DNA of 64,000 bases from Chlorogloeopsis fritschii (GTDB lineage: Bacteria; Cyanobacteriota; Cyanobacteriia; Cyanobacteriales; Nostocaceae), in NCBI RefSeq assembly GCF_043099315.1, contig NZ_CP170746.1; one strand, given 5' to 3'. Shown one piece after another: positions 16,446 through 24,071 of the stretch. Under the pieces are notes generated by a model. The model made no database searches. It was not told where the DNA came from and worked only from the letters and a program-made list of their open reading frames with translations. How positions within the stretch are numbered: position 1 is the first letter of the stretch; every line of letters begins with the position of its first letter. The translations under genes and the position numbers were made by a program.

Positions 16446-17156
16446 TTATTGCAAAATCAATGATTTGATTTGTTGCTGAATTTCATCGCTAACTATCTCC
16501 GTGCCAATATCTGGTTGAGCAAGATTAACTTTGATAAAATTTGTCTCATCTTTATCTGTAAATTTTTTGTCATTATCAGAATCCTTAAGAATTTTGATCA
16601 AAAGGGCGTCAACGCTTTGTACGACAGCCCAATTCATGACTTGAGTATTATTTGGGGTAATTTGTTGGAGATTCTTTCCTGATAAATCAGAGAGATATCC
16701 AATTCTGGCATCTTGATAGTCTAGTTTTTTATCTCCGTTGGTATCACTGTCAATTATTTGATAGAACCAAAATTTAGGGGGTATTTTCCCTTGTTTTTGT
16801 GGCAATAATTCAAATCTAGTGACAATTGCTTTTTTATTTAATAACAGATGGGTTCTAGAATCTTTCTTAGAATAAAATATTATATTGATGTATTGATTTA
16901 TTCCTGAATAAGAACGCGAATAACTATGGTAAGTTTCTTTATCTACATTTTTATCGGCTAAACCAACAGGAATCAATATATAGTCTACTTGTTCTTTAAT
17001 AACTAAATCGCCATAGGTAAGATTTAGTCGTGGCTTTTGCTGGGCAGTTGCCTGTGTCTGTTCTAATTCTCTGATAATACTTTTCTGACAAGATAAAGAC
17101 AGTGTAGATACAATAGTAAGTGCGGCTATTTTCAGGTAAAAACTATAATTTATCAT
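16446..17156 (-). CDS. Putative lipoprotein with two EF-hand-like calcium loops
   Basis: A 236-residue protein not recognised as a named family. A signal peptide ends in the lipobox-like LSLSC with Cys23, so it is probably a lipid-anchored periplasmic protein. Two acidic loops, DSDTNGDKKLDYQD at 136-149 and DSDNDKKFTDKDE at 192-204, follow the DxDxNGD pattern of EF-hand or dockerin calcium sites. The rest is beta-rich with the segment WFYQIIDSD. Proteins of this outline occur as conserved unknowns in cyanobacteria. Lipidation and Ca binding are inferred. Confidence 0.65.
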   Translation of the reverse strand: MINYSFYLKIAALTIVSTLSLSCQKSIIRELEQTQATAQQKPRLNLTYGDLVIKEQVDYILIPVGLADKNVDKETYHSYSRSYSGINQYINIIFYSKKDSRTHLLLNKKAIVTRFELLPQKQGKIPPKFWFYQIIDSDTNGDKKLDYQDARIGYLSDLSGKNLQQITPNNTQVMNWAVVQSVDALLIKILKDSDNDKKFTDKDETNFIKVNLAQPDIGTEIVSDEIQQQIKSLILQ

Positions 17157-17837
17157 TCAATTTTTCCAGCAGAATTTGCAGTTTTTCTATTGTATTTGCT
17201 GCTGGTTAATTGTCGAGTATTTCACTAAATTACAACATCATGTCTAAATGTTCACATCTTGCACCAGTTCCGACAGTCTGGAGGCGGCAGCCCACAAACT
17301 CTCATTAGTAGGTTGAACCTGGTAACGAGAACTGGAGCAATCTGGCTCTTTCAATCAAATAGTGCAAGATATCACAATGCAAAAACCTGGTCAGAGGTGA
17401 CCAGGTTTTGCAAACTCGTTAGTGATCAAGTTGATGTAATTACGTACTTAATAAAAAGTAAACAACTAAGGTGGACATTGGTAACAGCAAACTCAGCATT
17501 TTCTCGTTTTTCCGCTTTGGGATTTGGCATCCCTTTATGGGGATATTTGCCACTTTAATGATTATCATGCCGTTCGTTTGCTTGGGCTATGACGGGAGAC
17601 ACCATGTCATCTGCCCGATTCAGTTTGGTTGTGCTTTCTTTGGTGTCCTACCTTTTAAATTATCACCTTGAAGATAAGTCGTAAGCATCTTTTAACTGAA
17701 TTTTACGAGTCTTTAAACTTCTCAATAAATGGTTAGTATCAGTTAACGTAGTAATTAGTAGGGGCGGTTTGAAAGCATATCTTCTGTGTTTCATCTCAAA
17801 GATAATCAACAAAACCCGCCTCTACATATTCACCTAA
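17157..17837. other. Intergenic region with structured segment, no gene
   Basis: About 680 bases without a credible ORF. A segment at about 17250-17410 is rich in complementary blocks (CCAGTTC near 17265 with GAACTGG near 17330) and ends in a perfect 12-bp hairpin AAAACCTGGTCA/TGACCAGGTTTT at 17382-17409. It could encode a small RNA, but no promoter or family match is visible. A family A repeat occupies the right end. Confidence 0.35.
17756..17824 (+). repeat. Dispersed repeat, family A copy 4 (short form)
   Basis: GTAGGGGCGGTTTGAAAGC ... CAACAAAACCCGCCTCTACA, about 69 bases with inverted ends and no GC-rich tail. Confidence 0.75.
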
Positions 17838-18160
17838 TTACCAATTCCACATTAACGAGTCGTCGTCTAAATAGTCGGTAAGGATACGCCCGATCGCATC
17901 AATTTCTGGTAGTTCAGTTTCTGAAAGCTCAATAACAGCAGCTTGTGCATTTTCTTTTGCTTGTTGAGGATAACGTGCGCTTGCGATCGCTTGAGTTTGC
18001 GGTTGGGCAATTAACCATGCTAGCGCTAACTGAGCAAGAGTACAGTTATGGCGCTCTGCAAATGGACACAATTTTTCTAAAGCTTGTTGGGCACGGGTAA
18101 AATTTTCACCCTGAAACAGCTTATTCTTAGCACGATTATCTTGAGAGTCAAAAATTATCA
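17838..18160 (-). pseudogene. Aldo/keto reductase, C-terminal relic
   Basis: The 3' third of an aldo/keto reductase: NKLFQGENF, LEKLCPFAERHNCTLAQLAL and AWLIAQP, then SETELPEID, match the C-terminal part of the family. The barrel with the catalytic Tyr and the N-terminal two thirds are missing. Upstream the frame runs on to 18293 only through repeat-like DNA (GGGATAGGGATTGGG and AGAGGACACGGAG units), which appears to have replaced the 5' part. No function expected. Confidence 0.8.
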
Positions 18161-18334
18161 GTGGTAGTGCCTTCTTGATGTTAAGCAGTGGTAATGGGTA
18201 CTGGGGATAGGGATTGGGAATTGGGAGAAAGAGGACACGGAGACACGGGAAATAAAGAGGGTGTAGGGGTGTAGGAGAAAAAACCTCTTTCATCTTTGGC
18301 GATGGAACTGGTTTGATCAGGGCTGCCTTCTAAG

Positions 18335-18895
18335 TTATTGCACTACTGTGACTGATGTTCCTAGACTGACTTGATGGAACAATTCCTGAATATCTTTGTT
18401 GTACATCCGAATGCAACCGTGTGAGGTGGCTTTACCTACTGATTCAGGATTAGGGGTGCCGTGAAAACCAATCCAAGTTTTACCATTTGTCCAAAATCCA
18501 ATCCAGTATTTACCAAGAGGATTTTCAGGTTTTCCTCCCAGGATAGACTTACCTGTAAAAGGATTCATCCAAGCAGGATTTTTTGTCTTTGTCATGACTT
18601 GAAATTTACCAGTAGGAGTTTCCCAACCTGAGCGCCCTACTGCTACAGGATAAGTTTTTATTTTGGTGTTGCCTCGATATAGAATTAATTGACGACGGCT
18701 AAGACTAATTTTTAACTGCAGAGGCTGAGTATTGGAATTATCTGTAGATTTTACTTTAGTGTGAGAATATGAAGTGCTATGAGATGGTGCTTCTACTAAA
18801 ATATTGAATAATGTACTGGCGCTTGCAACCACCACAAAACTAGCAAGTATTTTATATAAATTCGGATTATTGCTTATCCTCATTTTGAACTCCAA
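18335..18895 (-). CDS. L,D-transpeptidase (YkuD domain)
   Basis: A 186-residue exported enzyme. An N-terminal hydrophobic segment (about 14-33) is followed by a YkuD domain from about residue 60 (LQLKISLSRRQLILYRG). The catalytic motif is HGTPNP with His145 and then SHGCIRM with Cys161. Such enzymes make or cut 3-3 cross-links in peptidoglycan or anchor proteins to it, in the periplasm. Met5 (MRISNN) is an alternative start. Stand-alone. Confidence 0.9.
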   Translation of the reverse strand: MEFKMRISNNPNLYKILASFVVVASASTLFNILVEAPSHSTSYSHTKVKSTDNSNTQPLQLKISLSRRQLILYRGNTKIKTYPVAVGRSGWETPTGKFQVMTKTKNPAWMNPFTGKSILGGKPENPLGKYWIGFWTNGKTWIGFHGTPNPESVGKATSHGCIRMYNKDIQELFHQVSLGTSVTVVQ

Positions 18896-19673
18896 AATTA
18901 GAGCAAAAACTCCTCAACTGCACAGCAGTTGAGCGAAATGTAAAAAAAATATTGCAACACTTGTGAACTGGAATTAACTAAGCTAATGATGTGCTTCCAA
19001 GTTGCACATTCTCTGATTAAGACTGTCATTAGTTCTTTGTAATTACAAATGACTGATGACTAATGATGTGTTTTGGCTTATTACACTCAGAAGTGTTGGA
19101 CTTGTTATGCAAATAGCGGTTACTAGATATGCAAATTTATTATTAATACTTAGCTCTGTTAACTGCTTTACTCGTCTGTCTCAAGGTGAGTGTAAAGTTA
19201 AACTTCAATGTGACTGTCAATACAGAATTAATTGTTACTTACCGATATTATTAGAAGTCCATTGCTTTCCCTTTCAAGTCAATTAAAAGTCTGTTTTTGT
19301 GACGGTAGACAGATTTTTGGCTCATCTGTATGCTTTAACACTATGCTTTTGGGAATACTTAAGACTAAACACCAATTCAATTAGATGAAGTGAGAAAGCT
19401 CGCTAGAGTAAGCCCAAAGCAATGTTTAGATAGGCATTAGTAAACTTTTTCACTTCCCTATGTCTTAGGGTACAGAAGTAGCTGTTACAAAATAAGAGGG
19501 AACGGAGTTGAGGAGTTTGGGAGGGGGGACTTTTACCGAGACTGTTTTGATGGTATGAGTCCCCAGATTTATCTGTGGAGTCCATCCAAAATCGAAAATC
19601 TGAAATTCATTACTGTAGATAGTCACATGATGTACTGCTGCTAGTATCAAATTAAAATTAGAGTTTATTGTTA
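18896..19673. other. Intergenic region, no gene seen
   Basis: About 780 bases between the divergent L,D-transpeptidase and DUF1802 genes. The open frames here (e.g. 19056-19286) lack ribosome sites, domain motifs and normal codon use. No hairpin terminator, tRNA or family A repeat was recognised. Confidence 0.4.
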
Positions 19674-20273
19674 ATGCTGATGGAATTGACTAAAAATTTT
19701 CACGCACTCAAAGAATGGGCAGTTGCCGTTACTGCATTAGAAAATGGTCAAACAATTATGCTACTTCGCAAAGGTGGCATCCACGAACAAAACGGACGTT
19801 TCCAAGTTGCCCATAACCAAATTTTGCTCTACCCAACTTATGAGCATCAACAGCCTTTTCTGCTCAAACCTGAGTACGCCGAGCTTGTCTATCCTGTAAC
19901 ACCAGGTTGGCATCCGGAAACAATTCGTATTAGCAGTTGGGCGAAAATTAGCGATATTCTTCCCGTTGCTGATGAAGCTGTTGTCAATGCTTTACTCCCT
20001 TTCCACATCTGGAACGAGCATTTTATTAGCGATCGCCTGAAATGGAAACCACGTCAGCCATTGTATGTTCTACTGCTGCGGACTTATAAATTACCCCAAG
20101 CCCAAGAAATTTCTCATCGCAGCGAATACTGCGGCTGCAAGTCATGGATCGATTTAGCAGAACAAATTGATTTACAAGGCTCAGAACCAGTTTTATCCGA
20201 CTTTAGCTACTCTCGGTTAGTTGCAGAAATTCGTGGAATTGTCGGCGACAAGTTTTATGCCCCGTGCGTTTAA
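19674..20273 (+). CDS. DUF1802 family protein
   Basis: About 199 residues, matching DUF1802: ALKEWAVAVTALE, QTIMLLRKGGIHE, RFQVAHNQILLYPTYEHQ, then LLRTYKLPQ and CGCKSWIDL. ATGs at 19674 and 19680 are preferred over the TTG at 19668; none has a strong ribosome site. The family is widespread in cyanobacteria and of unknown function. HIP1 is present inside the gene, so it looks native. Confidence 0.85.
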   Translation: MLMELTKNFHALKEWAVAVTALENGQTIMLLRKGGIHEQNGRFQVAHNQILLYPTYEHQQPFLLKPEYAELVYPVTPGWHPETIRISSWAKISDILPVADEAVVNALLPFHIWNEHFISDRLKWKPRQPLYVLLLRTYKLPQAQEISHRSEYCGCKSWIDLAEQIDLQGSEPVLSDFSYSRLVAEIRGIVGDKFYAPCV

Positions 20274-20537
20274 AATCTATATAAAAATGATTAGCAAAAA
20301 TTCGTATTGATTGATACATACATATTTCTTAACAAGAAATAACATAGGATGAACATAAGTTCTATTTCTCGATGTTGCCCTCTATGGAAGTTTACTGTTG
20401 TTTGCTAATACTCAAGAAAGAAGTATTTGAATTTACGCATCCATAGAATGAAGTTATAAATTATTTCACTAGAGTGATGTTAGACTTGACAAAAGTCTGC
20501 CATTATGCATTTAAAGTTGAACGCAAAGGAGTTTGCC

Positions 20538-20789
20538 ATGCATCGAAGAATGTGCTGGTTGTCTGCATCTGGTGAAGAAGGGGATAAGATTTTGCATTTG
20601 CAGACTGCACCTCATCAACCCTGGCGTCCCTATACTGCTTTTCCCCAATATTCAGTACCAGATTACAAGATACCAGGTGGTTCTAGAGGTTGGGCAACTT
20701 ACCAAAAATTGTTGAAAGCGGGTTGGACTTTAGTACCTACCGCGTTAGCCAATGAGTTTTCATCATCAGTTGCTCCAGTGGAGTTATGA
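20538..20789 (+). CDS. Small conserved cyanobacterial protein, unknown function
   Basis: 83 residues from the ATG at 20538, which has AAAGGAG seven bases before it; the longer frame from 20505 starts before this site and is unlikely. The protein (MHRRMCWL, PGGSRGWATYQKLLKAGW, LVPTALANEF) has no membrane segment or catalytic motif I recognise. The C-terminal WATYQKLLKAGWTLV looks like a short helix-strand unit seen in small cyanobacterial proteins. It stands alone before a family A repeat. Confidence 0.6.
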   Translation: MHRRMCWLSASGEEGDKILHLQTAPHQPWRPYTAFPQYSVPDYKIPGGSRGWATYQKLLKAGWTLVPTALANEFSSSVAPVEL

Positions 20790-20806
20790 GTTAGGAGTTA
20801 GTAGTT

Positions 20807-20936
20807 AGTAGGGGTAGATTTTACAAGATATTCTACTTTTTGACTTTACAGATACTACTTCTAAACCCACACGGGAGTCGCACTCGACGCGTTTAACCCG
20901 CAAGGGTATGCTGCCTTCCGTACAGCAATTAGTAGA
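20807..20936 (+). repeat. Dispersed repeat, family A copy 5
   Basis: GTAGGGGTAGATTTTACAAG, TTACAGATACTACTTCTAAAC, then CCACACGGGAGTCGCACTCG and a GCTGCCTTCCGTACAG end. The inner TTACAGATACTAC(T/A)TCTAAAC block is shared with the copy at 54299, the tail with copies 1-3. Confidence 0.75.
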
Positions 20937-21016
20937 AGTAGGTTTATTTTAGATGTATTTCGTTATCCCACACAAACGGCTGTTAAAATCTACCCGTACA
21001 GTAATTGTTGATTTTT

Positions 21017-22858
21017 TTAAAAGCCCCTGGGAGAACCTTCACCACGCGGATCGGCTGCTCCTTCTAGGATGCCTTGGGGTGTAACTACAATTGCGTTGAT
21101 ATTACCCCAAGGACTTGTTTCCTGCTGAATTTTGTGTCCGCGACGTTGTAATTCTGCCAAAGTAAGAGCATCCAAAGTAAATGGTTCTACTCGTAATTCA
21201 TCGGGAAGCCACTGATGATGGATACGAGGAACAGAAACAGCTGCGCCAGCATCCATGTTGTATGCAAGTATGTGGAGGATGACTTGCAGTACTTGGGTAA
21301 TAATGGTAGAACCGCCAGGCGCACCTAAAATCATGCGAAGGCGATTATTTTCTGTAACTATTGTTGGAGTCATGCTAGATAAGGGAGTTTTACGCGGCGC
21401 GATCGCATTTGCTTCATTACCTACCAAACCAAAAGCATTCGGAACGCCTGGTGCTGCAACAAAATCATCCATTTCATTGTTAAGCAAAATTCCAGTTCCT
21501 GGCGTGACTACACCAGATCCAAATCCCAAGTTAACAGTAAAAGTCAAGCTAACTGCATTGCGTTGTTCATCAATAATGTTAAGGTGACTTGTTTCGGTAG
21601 ACTCCTCAAGAGGACACGGGGACAAGGAGACAAGGAGACGCGGGGAAACAAGAGGACACGGGGACACGGGAAGTTGGAGACGCGGGGAATTTATCATCAA
21701 GACTCTCCGCGTCTTCTTCATAGTGGCTGGCTTGACTTCACTTGCTGGTTTAGCCCTACTCATATCTATTTCTGCACGCCGGAGTTTGGCATATGCGGGA
21801 CTAGTTAATTGTTGTACGGGAACTTTCACAAAATCGGGATCGCCCAATAGTTGTGAGCGATCGGCATAGGCTATTTTCATCGCCTCTACCATCAGGTGGA
21901 TAGCATCGGGGTGATGCCATCCCCAGGACTTCAAATCGGTATCACCGATGATATTTAACATTTGTAAGAGATGAACGCCTCCCGATGAAGGAGGTGGCAT
22001 CGAGCAGACTTTAGTTTGACGAAAATTTCCACATACGGGAATGCGCCAAATTGGTTTATATAACTTCAAGTCTTGCAGAGTAATTAAACCACCGTTTTTT
22101 GCCATATCGGCAGCAATGGCGCGGGCGATATTTCCGGTGTAGAAACTATTTGGGTGACGAGATATTTCTGTTAAAGTCCGTGCTAAATCACGCTGTACCA
22201 GCTTTTCTCCTGGTTGATACAACTCTCCACGACGAGTAAAAATTGCCCGCGCTGCTGGGTTAGCGAGAATTGCTTGCTTGCGATTTTCATATCCTGGCAT
22301 AGAACGCCAAGTGACGTTGGAGCTGAGGATAAAACCATCTTTTGCCAGAGCGATCGCAGGTTTTACTAACTCAGCCCAAGGCAATTTACCATAGCGGCGG
22401 TGAACTTCGTATAGTCCTGCGACTGTCCCTGGTGTCGCTACTGCCAAATAACCGTTGATAGTTGCATTCGGACGTACTTTACCTTGAGCATCCAAATACA
22501 TATTTCTGGTTGCTTTTAGAGGTGCGCGTTCACGGAAATCTAAAGCTTTGATTTCGCCCGTTTTGGCATCACGCAAAAGCAAAAAACCGCCGCCACCTAT
22601 TCCTGCCGAAAAAGGTTCTACCACAGATATTGCAAAAGTCGTAGCCACCGCTGCATCAACTGCATTCCCACCCTTGCGTAACATTTGCAATCCTACATCA
22701 CTAGCTAGAGGATGTGCCGAAACTACCATCGCCTTTTTCGTGCGCAGGGGTAAGGTAACAGTGGCAGATACAAGTTTTTGGCTGCCCAACAGTAATCCCC
22801 AAAAGCAAAGATAAAAAATAAATACTGAAAATTTTTTGTAACGGTAGAGGCTACGCAT
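21017..22858 (-). CDS. ggt: Gamma-glutamyltranspeptidase Ggt
   Basis: A 613-residue exported Ntn-hydrolase precursor that transfers or hydrolyses the gamma-glutamyl group of glutathione. A hydrophobic signal (about 10-27) leads to HPLASDVGLQMLRKGGNAVDA and the PFSAGIGGGGF region. The auto-cleavage site is TETSHLNIID with the nucleophile Thr423 by homology; PLSSMTPTIV and LGAPGGS form the rest of the active site. Immediately before the nucleophile lie about 38 residues (about 380-418: RLQLPVSPCPL, SPRLLVSLSPCPL) translated from a repeat tract; relatives lack them. The frame is kept open. Activity is likely but maturation could be altered. Confidence 0.93.
   Translation of the reverse strand: MRSLYRYKKFSVFIFYLCFWGLLLGSQKLVSATVTLPLRTKKAMVVSAHPLASDVGLQMLRKGGNAVDAAVATTFAISVVEPFSAGIGGGGFLLLRDAKTGEIKALDFRERAPLKATRNMYLDAQGKVRPNATINGYLAVATPGTVAGLYEVHRRYGKLPWAELVKPAIALAKDGFILSSNVTWRSMPGYENRKQAILANPAARAIFTRRGELYQPGEKLVQRDLARTLTEISRHPNSFYTGNIARAIAADMAKNGGLITLQDLKLYKPIWRIPVCGNFRQTKVCSMPPPSSGGVHLLQMLNIIGDTDLKSWGWHHPDAIHLMVEAMKIAYADRSQLLGDPDFVKVPVQQLTSPAYAKLRRAEIDMSRAKPASEVKPATMKKTRRVLMINSPRLQLPVSPCPLVSPRLLVSLSPCPLEESTETSHLNIIDEQRNAVSLTFTVNLGFGSGVVTPGTGILLNNEMDDFVAAPGVPNAFGLVGNEANAIAPRKTPLSSMTPTIVTENNRLRMILGAPGGSTIITQVLQVILHILAYNMDAGAAVSVPRIHHQWLPDELRVEPFTLDALTLAELQRRGHKIQQETSPWGNINAIVVTPQGILEGAADPRGEGSPRGF
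21599..21717. repeat. Purine-rich repeat inserted in frame in ggt
   Basis: GAGGACACGGGGACAAGGAG, ACGCGGGGAAACAAGAGG and AAGTTGGAGACGCGGGG units, ending with CTCCGCGTCTTC, which is complementary to GGAGACGCGG. The same words occur in intergenic tracts at 40627-40760 and 56385-56480. It encodes Pro/Ser/Leu-rich residues in Ggt. Confidence 0.75.
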
Positions 22859-23350
22859 TTTATGTTTCTTTGTTCTGAATCGGCTGGTAGTTTACTTGCT
22901 TGAAGTCTTGGCTCTAAGCTTAACGCTGATCTCGATCAATCCATCTAAACCTCCGGGGTACTCCCGCCACACCCGCAAGGGTTGGCGGCGAGGGGGATAG
23001 GAGGACAATTGATAGGGTTCAATGCCCTGTCAATTGTCAAACTTAACTGAATCTTCATAACGAAAAACCTTTGTAGGGTAAGCATTTGAGGTAAAATATA
23101 GATATCTCAGAGTGGCAGTAATTTGCACTCTTGTTAATCTGAACCTAGACAACTAATATGGGGTTGTAATCAGAAGTACAGATTAAAATCTGTCGGGTTG
23201 ATTACGTAAAATTAGTTACCTGTGGTTGTACAAAACTTTGGTTTCTTGTACAAAACACGGTGTGGACGCATCGTGTCTGACTGTGGAGGATACTGGAATA
23301 CCAGTCCTGTGAATCAGTAAGCCTAGATCGTGAGGTCTGGGATGCTCCCG
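22859..23350. other. Intergenic region upstream of ggt, possibly with decayed mobile DNA
   Basis: No intact gene. Near 22955-22995 lies a palindromic CTCCCGCCACACCCGCAAGG unit. Around 23240-23310 a short frame reads HGVDASCLTVEDTGIPVL then stops, before CCTAGATCGTGAGGTCTGGG and the hairpin GCTACATTGCAAGCAATGTAGC at 23350-23371. This looks like the degraded right end of an insertion element, but I cannot name it. Confidence 0.3.
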
Positions 23351-23521
23351 CTACATTGCAAGCAATGTAGCGGTGAGAGTCGTCACCAAGCCAACGTTTC
23401 CTCCAGCATAAACGAGGGTAATCTCACGCTTTGCCATTTCAATACCTAGTTTTTGTGCTGCCTCAAGATAGCTGCTGCGAGCGCCAAAGTTTGAGCCACA
23501 ATAGACGCAAATACTTTTCAT
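23351..23521 (-). pseudogene. LOG-family (cytokinin-activating type) N-terminal fragment
   Basis: 56 residues starting MKSICVYCGSNFGARSSYLE and continuing through EMAKREITLVYAGGNVGL before leaving the family pattern and stopping. This is the N-terminus of a Rossmann-fold LOG/TIGR00730 phosphoribohydrolase, whose normal continuation GGxxGLMG...PGGxGTxxE is missing. The last residues come from the palindrome at 23350-23371, so the gene was probably cut by that element. Confidence 0.75.
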
Positions 23522-23536
23522 TGCTCTTTTTCCTCA

Positions 23537-23674
23537 CTATTGAGTACTTGCTGCACTTGACGACAGCAGATACGCCTTTAGCTGTGCCTCAATTCCTTTA
23601 AACTGTTCCCAAGAAACACCAGATAGAGTTACTAGTTTTTCTTCTGTGGACTGGTTTACAAGCGGGATGCTCAT
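23537..23674 (-). pseudogene. Uma2-family (DUF820) endonuclease-like N-terminal fragment
   Basis: 45 residues, MSIPLVNQSTEEKLVTLSGV then SWEQFKGIEAQL, match the start of cyanobacterial Uma2 proteins, which go on for ~150 more residues with a PD-(D/E)XK-like fold. Here the frame ends in AASTQ and stop. It lies 16 bases from the LOG fragment on the same strand, so two truncated genes sit side by side. Confidence 0.65.
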
Positions 23675-23721
23675 AATAACACTTCCTTACAGCCATTTTC
23701 AGATGAATAAACCACACGATA

Positions 23722-23790
23722 CTGTAAGGGCGGGTTTTGTTTCAATCTCTAGCTCAAACCGAAAGGATATCTGCTAAACCCGCCCCTACA
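23722..23790 (+). repeat. Dispersed repeat, family A copy 6 (short form)
   Basis: GTAAGGGCGGGTTTTGTTTC ... CTGCTAAACCCGCCCCTACA; 69 bases with terminal inverted repeat and AAACCGAAAGGATAT inside. Confidence 0.8.
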
Positions 23791-23856
23791 AAAAATTGTG
23801 GTTCCAATAAATTAAATTTGGGCGTTGCTGAATCGCGGTATGAATTTGATGTGTAG

Positions 23857-23876
23857 AGACGCGATATATCGCGTCT
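23857..23876. repeat. Perfect palindrome AGACGCGATATATCGCGTCT
   Basis: A 20-base perfect palindrome preceded by GTAG. A near-identical copy is at 49942-49963 (AGAGGCGATATATCGCGTCT). It belongs to a small family of dispersed cyanobacterial palindromes; role unknown. Confidence 0.7.
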
Positions 23877-24071
23877 GGGCAGGGGTTTTGGCATTACGAA
23901 AAATTATTTTCATAGCCTAAATCAGCAACGCCTAAATTTGCCTTAAAAACCAAGGTAGCGATCGCATTTTTTATGTGTTAGCGACAGTGTAAGACACTCC
24001 TAACTATGCAAGGTGCGTTAGGCTCAAGCCGTAACGCACCCTACTGGCTATTCACTGATAACTGTTAACTG

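Noticed and set aside
17259..17671. Two overlapping frames of 66-99 codons
   Set aside because: No ribosome site, no motif, and the hairpin at 17382-17409 lies inside them.
18160..18293. N-terminal extension of the aldo/keto reductase frame
   Set aside because: Derived from repeat words; not part of the protein family.
19056..19286. 76-codon frame in the 18.9-19.7 kb gap
   Set aside because: Irregular composition and no start signal; not supported as a gene.
23180..23350. Possible IS200/IS605 right end (VDASCLTVEDTGIPVL frame and following hairpin)
   Set aside because: Too short to name; kept only as a weak note on the intergenic region.
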